Shown here: one piece after another, positions 1 through 5,961 of the stretch
How positions within the stretch are numbered: the stretch's first letter is position 1
How the letters are laid out: each line of letters opens with the position of its first letter
Source of the DNA: Tannerella sp.
GTDB lineage: Bacteria; Bacteroidota; Bacteroidia; Bacteroidales; Tannerellaceae
Assembly: GCA_031261145.1 (NCBI GenBank)
Contig: JAISJX010000463.1
Location: 1-7,864, forward strand
Direction of reading: 5' to 3'
DNA: 7,864 nucleotides
The notes under the pieces: model-generated
What the model saw: the letters and a program-made list of their open reading frames with translations, nothing else
Databases searched by the model: none
What the model was told of the DNA's origin: nothing
Translations under genes and position numbers: made by a program

Positions 1-1142
1 AACTTGGCGCTATTGTCATGATAGAACCGGCGACAGGAGAAATTCTCTGTCTTGTAACATCTCCTTCCTACGATCCGAGTTTGCTCAACGGGAGGCAAAA
101 AAGAAGCGTAAATCATGAAATACTGGCAAAAGATCCGAATAATCCGTTATTAGACCGCACCATTATGGGTACTTATCCGCCCGGCTCTACTTTTAAACCC
201 ACCCAGGGACTCATATTTTTGCAGGAAGGCGTGATCACAAAAGAAACCGTATATTCCTGCGCGTCGGGTTATCCATATCTTGGAGGTCATCCTGCTTGCC
301 ATTCTCATTTTTCTCCTTTATCCTTAGCGCCTGCTCTCTCTACATCTTGTAATGCTTACTTCTGCTGGGGGCTGCGGGGATTATTGGACAGTCGTTCCCG
401 TTATCCGTCTATACAGGAAGCTTTTGATGTATGGAAAAATTATATGGTCTCAATGGGATACGGTCATCAGCTCGGAGTTGATTTGCCCGGCGAAAACAGA
501 GGTTATATTCCTAACAGCAAGGTTTATGACAATATTTATAACAAACGCTGGAATTCGAGCGGTATCATTTCAATTGCAATAGGGCAGGGAGAAATCAGCG
601 CTACGCCTTTGCAAATATGCAATCTTGCTGCTACTGTCTCAAACAGAGGCTATTACATTGTTCCCCACGTAGTCAATAAAATTCAGGATATGCCGCTTGA
701 CGATAAATATACAACTCCAAAAAGTACGGGAATAAAATCCGAATATTATGAGTATATCGTAGAAGGGATGAGAGACGCGGTAATCAACGGAACTTGCAGG
801 GGAATGGCGTTGCCCGATATAGAAGTTTGCGGCAAAACGGGCACAGCTCAGAATCCGCACGGGCGCGACCATTCGGCTTGCATAGGTTTTGCGCCGAGAA
901 ATAATCCTAAGATAGCTATTTGTGTTTATGTGCAAAACGGGGGTACCGGAGCTAAAGTTGCTGTTCCGATAGCAAAGTTGATGCTTGAAAAATTTTTCTA
1001 CGGAGAAATACCCGAAGCCGAAAAGTGGAGCGTGGATATGTGGCAGCGTTGGAGCACATTGCCCGGTTCGTATAATTATCTCCCGAAAAAAGAGGTTGAT
1101 CAGGAAGAAGATTTAACAGAAGAAACAGATGTCGAATTATAA
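1..1142 (+). CDS. mrdA: Penicillin-binding protein 2 (peptidoglycan D,D-transpeptidase), 5'-truncated by window edge
   Basis: Crosslinks peptidoglycan strands during side-wall elongation as the transpeptidase partner of RodA, acting on the outer face of the inner membrane. Only the C-terminal catalytic part is visible. The frame is open from base 3, where LGAIV precedes the Met at base 18, so that Met is internal and not the start; the N-terminal membrane anchor and pedestal domain lie upstream. All three penicilloyl-transferase motifs are present: STFK with the acyl-ester Ser codon at 186-188, SCN (SxN) at 345-353, and KTG at 834-842. The opening MIEPATGEILCLVTSPSYDP is typical of PBP2. A Cys/His-rich stretch (Cys81, His91, Cys94, His95, His97 counted from the Met at base 18) lies between STFK and SxN and may bind a metal. 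The C-terminus is an acidic tail after the conserved domain. It overlaps rodA by 14 bases, which implies translational coupling. In Bacteroidota this pair usually follows mreBCD. The family call is near certain. Confidence 0.96.
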   Translation, partial: LGAIVMIEPATGEILCLVTSPSYDPSLLNGRQKRSVNHEILAKDPNNPLLDRTIMGTYPPGSTFKPTQGLIFLQEGVITKETVYSCASGYPYLGGHPACHSHFSPLSLAPALSTSCNAYFCWGLRGLLDSRSRYPSIQEAFDVWKNYMVSMGYGHQLGVDLPGENRGYIPNSKVYDNIYNKRWNSSGIISIAIGQGEISATPLQICNLAATVSNRGYYIVPHVVNKIQDMPLDDKYTTPKSTGIKSEYYEYIVEGMRDAVINGTCRGMALPDIEVCGKTGTAQNPHGRDHSACIGFAPRNNPKIAICVYVQNGGTGAKVAVPIAKLMLEKFFYGEIPEAEKWSVDMWQRWSTLPGSYNYLPKKEVDQEEDLTEETDVEL

Positions 1143-2580
1143 ACCGAATATATGGAAATCGCTTGATTTTATTACTGTAATACTTTATGTATTATTGGTT
1201 TTCTTCGGATGGATTAGTATTTGCGGCGCCAGTTACGATTTCGACAATCCTCAATTATTAAGTTTATCTACCCGCCCCGGAATGCAATTGGTCTGGATAG
1301 GCACGTCGTTCATCATAATTTTTGTCATTATGATGTTGGACAAGAATCTCTTTGAAACATTATCTTTTCACCTTTACGGCTTGACTATCGTTATTCTCAT
1401 CGCTACAATATTTCTTGCGCCCAACATAAACGGCTCTCATTCGTGGCTTGTCATAACTTCGTCAATAAGATTTCAGCCCGCAGAATTTGCCAAATTTGTT
1501 ACAGCGCTCGCTCTTGCCAAATTCATGAGTTCTTATGAATTTAAACTGCTGACGGTAAGAAATTTCACATTAGCCATGTTGCTGGTTTTATTGCCGATTT
1601 TGTGTATCATTCTGCAAAAAGAGACCGGTTCGGCGCTTGTTTTTCTGGCTTTCTCAATAGTTTTTTACCGCGAAGGCATGTCGGGTATCATCTTGTTTAT
1701 AGCATTATTTGCCGCCGTATTTTTTATCATCATGTTAAAGTACGAAGATGTGATGTGGAATTTAACGCCTGTCAACGAATTGATAATTACAGGTATTGTA
1801 TTAATAACGATATGCGTTATTCTTCGTTTCGCGCTAAAAGAGAAATCGCTTACCAAATATTTTGTCATTGCAATTTTTTTAACGGCAACAGTCTCGTACA
1901 TAGTGTCGTTGTATGTTGATTTTAATTTTGTTTATGCGGCTTTAGGATTAATAGTCGTTTTTTCAATAGTTTTAGTCATATATGCAATTAAAAACATTTT
2001 GTGGAGATATGTCTTGTTGGCTCTTTTTGCCGTCGTCTCTATCGCATTCATGTTTTCCGTCAGTTTCGTTTTCAACGATATTATGGAGCCGCATCAGCAA
2101 CAGAGAATTTATGTGGCGTTAGGCATAGAAGACGATCCGACCGGCTCCGGATATAACGTCAATCAGTCGAAGATAGCAATAGGCTCCGGAGGATTTTTCG
2201 GAAAAGGTTTTCTAAATGGCACACAAACCAAACTCAAATATGTACCCGAACAAGATACCGACTTCATTTTTTGCACTGTAGGCGAGGAATTTGGATTTTT
2301 AGGGTCGTTTATTGTGTTGCTCGTTTACGGTATTTTCCTGCTGAGGCTCATCATGCTGTCCGAAAGGCAATCCACCGTTTTCGGACGGATTTACGGGTAT
2401 GGCGTAGCGTCAATTTTCTTCTTCCATGTTGCCGTAAATATCGGCATGGTATGCGGTTTGATTCCCGTAATCGGCATCCCCCTGCCTTTCTTTAGCTATG
2501 GCGGCTCGTCATTATGGGGATTCACCATTCTGCTTTTTATTTTCCTGCGCATAGATAGCGCAAGAAAAAAAGAAGACTGA
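1129..2580 (+). CDS. rodA: RodA, SEDS-family peptidoglycan glycosyltransferase
   Basis: Polymerises lipid II into glycan strands for cell elongation, in complex with PBP2, as a polytopic inner-membrane protein. At 483 residues it is about 110 longer than E. coli RodA; the extra length is hydrophobic sequence around residues 185-310, which looks like additional membrane helices. I recall long RodA proteins being usual in Bacteroidota. SEDS signatures are visible in order: SWLVITSSIRFQPAEFAKF (105-123), DDPTGSGYNVNQSKIAIGSG (335-354) with the probable catalytic Asp336 aligned to the DPLGAGY motif of RodA, GTQTKLKYVPEQDTDFIF (364-381) followed by EEFGFLGS, and IPLPFFSYGGSS (450-461) near the C-terminus. 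The ATG at 1129 fits because MSNYKPNIWKSLDFITV is a typical short cytoplasmic N-terminus before the first helix. It overlaps the PBP2 stop by 14 bases. The gene is visibly AT-rich compared with the genes from 2658 onward. Confidence 0.96.
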   Translation: MSNYKPNIWKSLDFITVILYVLLVFFGWISICGASYDFDNPQLLSLSTRPGMQLVWIGTSFIIIFVIMMLDKNLFETLSFHLYGLTIVILIATIFLAPNINGSHSWLVITSSIRFQPAEFAKFVTALALAKFMSSYEFKLLTVRNFTLAMLLVLLPILCIILQKETGSALVFLAFSIVFYREGMSGIILFIALFAAVFFIIMLKYEDVMWNLTPVNELIITGIVLITICVILRFALKEKSLTKYFVIAIFLTATVSYIVSLYVDFNFVYAALGLIVVFSIVLVIYAIKNILWRYVLLALFAVVSIAFMFSVSFVFNDIMEPHQQQRIYVALGIEDDPTGSGYNVNQSKIAIGSGGFFGKGFLNGTQTKLKYVPEQDTDFIFCTVGEEFGFLGSFIVLLVYGIFLLRLIMLSERQSTVFGRIYGYGVASIFFFHVAVNIGMVCGLIPVIGIPLPFFSYGGSSLWGFTILLFIFLRIDSARKKED

Positions 2581-2603
2581 AGCCCTATTTTACAAAAAAT
2601 ATT

Positions 2604-2611
2604 TATCTTTG
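2604..2611 (+). promoter_or_regulatory. Bacteroidota-type -7 promoter box (TATCTTTG)
   Basis: TATCTTTG matches the TAnnTTTG -7 consensus of the Bacteroidota primary sigma factor. It sits in the 77-base gap between rodA and the transporter gene, correctly oriented for the downstream operon. About 20 bases upstream, where a TTG-type -33 element is expected, the sequence is end-of-rodA and CCCTATTT, which is not a good match. The promoter is therefore weak or activator-dependent. The transcript would be expected to start about 5-9 bases downstream, giving a short 5' leader before the ATGs at 2630 and 2658. No hairpin plus T-run terminator separates rodA from this box, so readthrough from rodA is also possible. 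Confidence 0.6.
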
Positions 2612-2629
2612 CAACAAAATTCATAATCG

Positions 2630-2668
2630 ATGAAAATAATAATAACAATTATTGCGTATGGAGAGTAA
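2630..2668 (+). other. Possible 12-codon leader ORF overlapping the transporter start
   Basis: An ATG at 2630 opens a 12-codon frame (MKIIITIIAYGE) that ends at TAA 2666-2668, eight bases past the transporter ATG at 2658 and in another frame. It lies between the -7 box and the transporter gene, so ribosomes starting here would end on the next start site. This could couple or tune translation of the operon. The peptide has no run of a single amino acid that would suggest classic attenuation. A short ORF in AT-rich sequence can occur by chance, so this is recorded as a possibility only. Confidence 0.2.
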
Positions 2669-3845
2669 TAATAAAAGTTCCAAAACGTATGTGGTGATCA
2701 CTGCATTCCTTTCGTTATTTGCGATTGTAGGCATCGCGCTCTACGGCTTACCGTTCTTCTATGACTTCATGACGTCGGAATACGGATGGTCACGCACGAC
2801 CGTCACTTCAGGAAATGCGGTCAGCAAACTGCTTGTTGCTCCCCTGTTCGGGTTTATCGCCGGATGGCTCATCGACCGCTACGGACCTCGTAAACTCATG
2901 ATTTCCGGTTCGCTAATGGCCGGTGTTGCATTAATCGGATTGAGCTATTTTGATTCGCTGCCCATGTTTTACCTGTTTTATGTCTTCAATGCTCTTGGGT
3001 ATGTATGCGCAGGCCCGTTGCCATGCCAGGTGCTGATTTCCCGCTGGTTTGATAAAAACAGGGGAAAGGCGATGGGGATTGCTTACCTGGGGATTGGAAC
3101 AGGGGGCGCGTTGGTACCTCTGCTGGCAAACGGATTTGAGAAACAATACGGCTGGCATGCGTCACTGGCTATTTTAGGTGTGCTCGTGATGCTTATTTCC
3201 CTGCCCATGGCCTGTTTCCTGAAGGAGCCAAAAAGAGAAACGCGACGGGAAACAACATTGCCGGAGGTATCCATCGGCGCGATTCTGCGGAATCCCAATT
3301 TTTATCTGTTAAGTATCGGCAGCATGTGCGCCATCGGTATGGTAGGAGGCGTCAATCAGCACCTGAAACTGTATTTGCGCGACCTCGAATATGCACAGGC
3401 GGAAGCCGCTCATATTATATCCCTCGTGCTGTTGTCAAGCCTTATCGGACGGGTATTGATGGGATGGCTTGCGGACGTGTTCAGCCGCAAACACGTGATG
3501 ATGCTGATTTATCTGATGGTGGCTTTCGCTATTCCGCTGCTGATGGTTCCGGATTTTCCGGGAAGAATTTATCTTTTTGCCGTAATCTTCGGAATTGGTT
3601 TAGGAGGCGACTACATGATTATACCGTTGATGGCGGGTGATTTGTTCGGTGTAAAGGCGCTTGGCAGGACAATGGGCATCATCCTCGTTGCCGACGGCAT
3701 CGCGGAGTCCGTCTTCCCGATGCTGGTCGGCGCCATGTACGACGAAGCGGCAAAGAGCTATACCTTTGCATTTACAGTGCTTATCGGCGTCGCAATCGCG
3801 GGCGTTGTCATCGTGTCGTTTCTGCCGAAAGCCGCTCGAAAATAA
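2658..3845 (+). CDS. Major facilitator superfamily transporter, oxalate/formate antiporter (OFA) or monocarboxylate-carrier-like
   Basis: An inner-membrane secondary carrier, 395 residues, about the normal length for a 12-helix MFS protein, with two six-helix halves joined by a charged loop (roughly 189-205, KEPKRETRRE). The MFS motif A is clear in the first half (GWLIDRYGPRKL, 69-80) and appears in degenerate form in the second half (GWLADVFSRKHV, 269-280). RGKAMGIAYLGIGTGGALVP (135-154) and the following YGWHASLAILG resemble the OFA/monocarboxylate branch, whose known substrates are small carboxylates; the actual substrate cannot be read from the sequence. I chose ATG 2658 over the in-frame TTG at 2652, since both give the same protein bar two residues and ATG is the stronger start. 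There is no Shine-Dalgarno, as is usual in this phylum. It is the first gene of a four-gene operon; the next start is 12 bases beyond the stop, suggesting it imports the substrate of the enzymes that follow or exports their product. Confidence 0.88.
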   Translation: MESNNKSSKTYVVITAFLSLFAIVGIALYGLPFFYDFMTSEYGWSRTTVTSGNAVSKLLVAPLFGFIAGWLIDRYGPRKLMISGSLMAGVALIGLSYFDSLPMFYLFYVFNALGYVCAGPLPCQVLISRWFDKNRGKAMGIAYLGIGTGGALVPLLANGFEKQYGWHASLAILGVLVMLISLPMACFLKEPKRETRRETTLPEVSIGAILRNPNFYLLSIGSMCAIGMVGGVNQHLKLYLRDLEYAQAEAAHIISLVLLSSLIGRVLMGWLADVFSRKHVMMLIYLMVAFAIPLLMVPDFPGRIYLFAVIFGIGLGGDYMIIPLMAGDLFGVKALGRTMGIILVADGIAESVFPMLVGAMYDEAAKSYTFAFTVLIGVAIAGVVIVSFLPKAARK

Positions 3846-3857
3846 AAATAAACAATT

Positions 3858-5201
3858 ATGCAGCACAAAAGATTTTCATACCAACAACTCAGCGAACTGC
3901 AGGAGGATATTTTAATGTCCGGTGTTGACCTGCCCGTTTCGGAAAACATCGACATCTTAAAGCAACCCCTCGCGCTATCCAACGGAAAAATGTTATCCAA
4001 CCGGTTGGTGATTCATCCGATGGAAGGTTGCGACGGAATGCCCGGCGGCGCCCCCGGCGAACTTACGTTCAGGCGTTATCGGCGTTTCAGCGCGGGAGGT
4101 GCAGGTTTATTATGGATGGAAGCCTGCGCCGTAGTTCACGAAGGACGTGCCAATCCCCGTCAAATCCTGTTGAACCGGGAAAACTTACCGGTATTCGGAG
4201 ATTTGGTCGATGAAATACGCCGGACGGCGGCAGAAAACAATGTTCCATATCTGACGCTACAACTGACACATTCCGGTCGGTACAGTAAACCGAATGTTCA
4301 AGCGGAAGCCATTGTCGCCGTTCCTGAAAATCCATACATAGACCCTTTTACCAACCCAAAACGGAGAATGATTTCCGATGATGAGCTGGAGCAACTGGAA
4401 GACAAATACGTCGAAGCCGCCAAACTGGCCGAATCCATCGGCTTCCACGCGGTGGACATAAAAGCCTGCCACCGTTACCTTATTTCCGAACTCCTTTCCG
4501 CATATACACGTCCCGGCAGGTATGGAGGCAGTTTCGAGAACCGGACGCGATTTCTGTTAAACATTATCGACAAAGTCCGCGACCGGGTAAACATCGATAT
4601 CACATTACGAATGAACGCCTACGACGCCATCCCTTACCCTTACGGCTGGGGAACGGACGAAAACGGAAATCCCGCGACCGAAGAGCCGAAACAATTAATG
4701 AAAATACTTGAAAACAAAGGCATATCCATTATAAACCTGACCACCGGAAACCCTTATTATAACCCGCATATAGGTCGTCCAAGCGACATTGGCCCGTATG
4801 TAGCGCCGGAGCATCCCATCGAATCGGCAGCGCGGATGCTGCACGTCATCAGGGAATTAAAATCGGCAGTTCCCTCTCTCCCCGTTATCGGGACAGGATT
4901 TAGCTGGTTCAGGGAATACGGCGCAAATATTGCAGCCGGATGTATCGAAAAGGGATGGATAGACCTGGCAGGCTTCGGAAGACAATCATTCGCATATCCC
5001 GATTTTGCGAACGACCTCCTGACGTACGGGAAGATGGAACGGAAAAAGTGCTGCATCGCCTGCACAAAATGTACGGAACTGATGCGTTTCGGCAGGGAAG
5101 CCGGTTGCGTGATTAAAGACGGCAAAACCTATCTCCCCATCTGGAAGGCGGCGACAAACGGACAAACAATGATGAGCAACAGAATAGGTACACATATATA
5201 A
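3858..5201 (+). CDS. Old Yellow Enzyme family NADH:flavin oxidoreductase with C-terminal iron-sulfur motif (single-domain, no FAD/NAD domain)
   Basis: Predicted cytoplasmic FMN-dependent (beta/alpha)8-barrel ene-reductase of the NADH:flavin oxidoreductase/2,4-dienoyl-CoA reductase superfamily, 447 residues. Visible signatures are the N-terminal NRLVIHPMEGCDG (48-60), GGAGLLWMEA (80-89), QLTHSGR (135-141, FMN-binding barrel motif), RYGGSFENRTRFLLNII (221-237), NLTTGNPYYNPHIGRPSD (293-310) and GTGFSW/GFGRQSFAYPDF (345-350, 372-383). The C-terminus has C399-X2-C402-X2-C405-X11-C417, the pattern that holds a [4Fe-4S] cluster in dienoyl-CoA reductase and trimethylamine dehydrogenase. The FAD/NAD(P)H domain of those enzymes is missing; the stop comes 30 residues after the last Cys. 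The HxxH carbonyl-binding pair reads K202-A-C-H205, followed by Arg206 where Gly is usual. ATG 3858 was chosen because FSYQQLSELQEDI fits the N-terminal helix of this subfamily; ATG 3915 has a strong Shine-Dalgarno but would remove it. The substrate is unknown; the superfamily is certain. Confidence 0.88.
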   Translation: MQHKRFSYQQLSELQEDILMSGVDLPVSENIDILKQPLALSNGKMLSNRLVIHPMEGCDGMPGGAPGELTFRRYRRFSAGGAGLLWMEACAVVHEGRANPRQILLNRENLPVFGDLVDEIRRTAAENNVPYLTLQLTHSGRYSKPNVQAEAIVAVPENPYIDPFTNPKRRMISDDELEQLEDKYVEAAKLAESIGFHAVDIKACHRYLISELLSAYTRPGRYGGSFENRTRFLLNIIDKVRDRVNIDITLRMNAYDAIPYPYGWGTDENGNPATEEPKQLMKILENKGISIINLTTGNPYYNPHIGRPSDIGPYVAPEHPIESAARMLHVIRELKSAVPSLPVIGTGFSWFREYGANIAAGCIEKGWIDLAGFGRQSFAYPDFANDLLTYGKMERKKCCIACTKCTELMRFGREAGCVIKDGKTYLPIWKAATNGQTMMSNRIGTHI

Positions 5202-5208
5202 TTCAACG

Positions 5209-5961
5209 ATGAAAAAAATAGCATTCGTAACAGGAGGAGTAAGAGGCATCGGGTTCGGCATTGCAAAACAACTGGCCGAAGACGGGTTTGACCTGGCCGT
5301 TTCCGGAACCCGTGAAAAGGATGAAGTAAAAGAGAACATCTACCTGCTCAACAGCATCGGGTCAGATACATTATATATATGCGGAAACATTGCCCATGCG
5401 GACGAATGTGTTTCATGCGTGGAAAAAATAATGGAGAAATATGGAAGAATTGACGTGCTGGTCAACAATGCCGGCGTTGCGCCGAAAGTAAGAGCAGACA
5501 TACTGGAAACAACAGAAGAAAGCCTGGATTATGTCTTCGGCGTCAATATCAAAGGCACATTTTTCATGTCCCAGACCGTAGCAAAGCAGATGGTCAAACA
5601 GGAAAGCGGTATCATCATTAATATTTCTTCCATTTCCGCTTACACATCGTCGGTCAACCGGTCGGAATACTGTATCTCAAAATCGGCAATCAGCATGATG
5701 ACCACCCTGTTTGCCGACAGACTTGCCGGACATGGCATTTATGTTTACGAAGTACGTCCGGGTGTCATCAAAACCGACATGACGGCTTCGGTCGCCGAAA
5801 AATACAATCAACTGATAGCCGACGGCGCTTTTCCCATCAATCGGTGGGGTTATCCCGAAGATGTTGCCGGGGCAGTGTCGGTATTGGCCGGCGGACTGTT
5901 ATCTTATTCAACAGGTGAGATAATCAATGTGGACGGAGGATTTCATATACGGAGGATTTGA
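5209..5961 (+). CDS. Classical short-chain dehydrogenase/reductase (SDR), FabG-like
   Basis: Predicted cytoplasmic NAD(P)-dependent oxidoreductase that interconverts a ketone and a secondary alcohol, 250 residues, the normal length for a classical SDR. The Rossmann dinucleotide motif is TGGVRGIG (8-15), and NNAG stands at 86-89. The catalytic tetrad is complete: Asn113, Ser141, Tyr154 and Lys158 (YCISK). RPG (183-185) and the C-terminal GEIINVDGG (236-244) are also typical. SGTREKDE (32-39) after the second strand has a basic residue, hinting at NADPH, but this is weak. Automated annotation would likely say 3-oxoacyl-ACP reductase, yet no other fatty-acid synthesis gene is present, and its place between two flavoenzymes suggests a dedicated catabolic or reductive role. 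It starts 7 bases after the upstream stop, and its TGA directly abuts the next ATG. Confidence 0.9.
   Translation: MKKIAFVTGGVRGIGFGIAKQLAEDGFDLAVSGTREKDEVKENIYLLNSIGSDTLYICGNIAHADECVSCVEKIMEKYGRIDVLVNNAGVAPKVRADILETTEESLDYVFGVNIKGTFFMSQTVAKQMVKQESGIIINISSISAYTSSVNRSEYCISKSAISMMTTLFADRLAGHGIYVYEVRPGVIKTDMTASVAEKYNQLIADGAFPINRWGYPEDVAGAVSVLAGGLLSYSTGEIINVDGGFHIRRI
5951..5955 (+). promoter_or_regulatory. Ribosome binding site (GGAGG) for the FAD-oxidoreductase gene
   Basis: GGAGG lies six bases before the ATG at 5962 and inside the last codons of the SDR gene. A clear Shine-Dalgarno is unusual among the starts in this window; the starts at 1129, 2658, 3858 and 5209 lack one. It fixes the start at 5962 and indicates coupled translation with the SDR. 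Confidence 0.6.

Noticed and set aside
639..935. 98-codon reverse-strand open frame inside the PBP2 gene
   Set aside because: It lies wholly within a region encoding the conserved transpeptidase fold, has no recognisable protein features, and no start context.
2641..2653. AATAA-CAA-TTATT inverted repeat before the transporter start, considered as a terminator or operator
   Set aside because: The stem is only five A/T pairs with a 3-base loop and no T-run, so it is too weak for a terminator and expected by chance in this sequence.
4757..5125. 122-codon reverse-strand open frame inside the OYE-type gene
   Set aside because: It is antisense to conserved barrel and Fe-S motifs, is low in recognisable features, and is a typical shadow of a gene with moderate G+C.
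5209..5961. Assigning the SDR as fabG of fatty-acid synthesis
   Set aside because: The motifs are those of all classical SDRs, no acp, fabF or fabD is nearby, and the operon context points to a dedicated small-molecule role.
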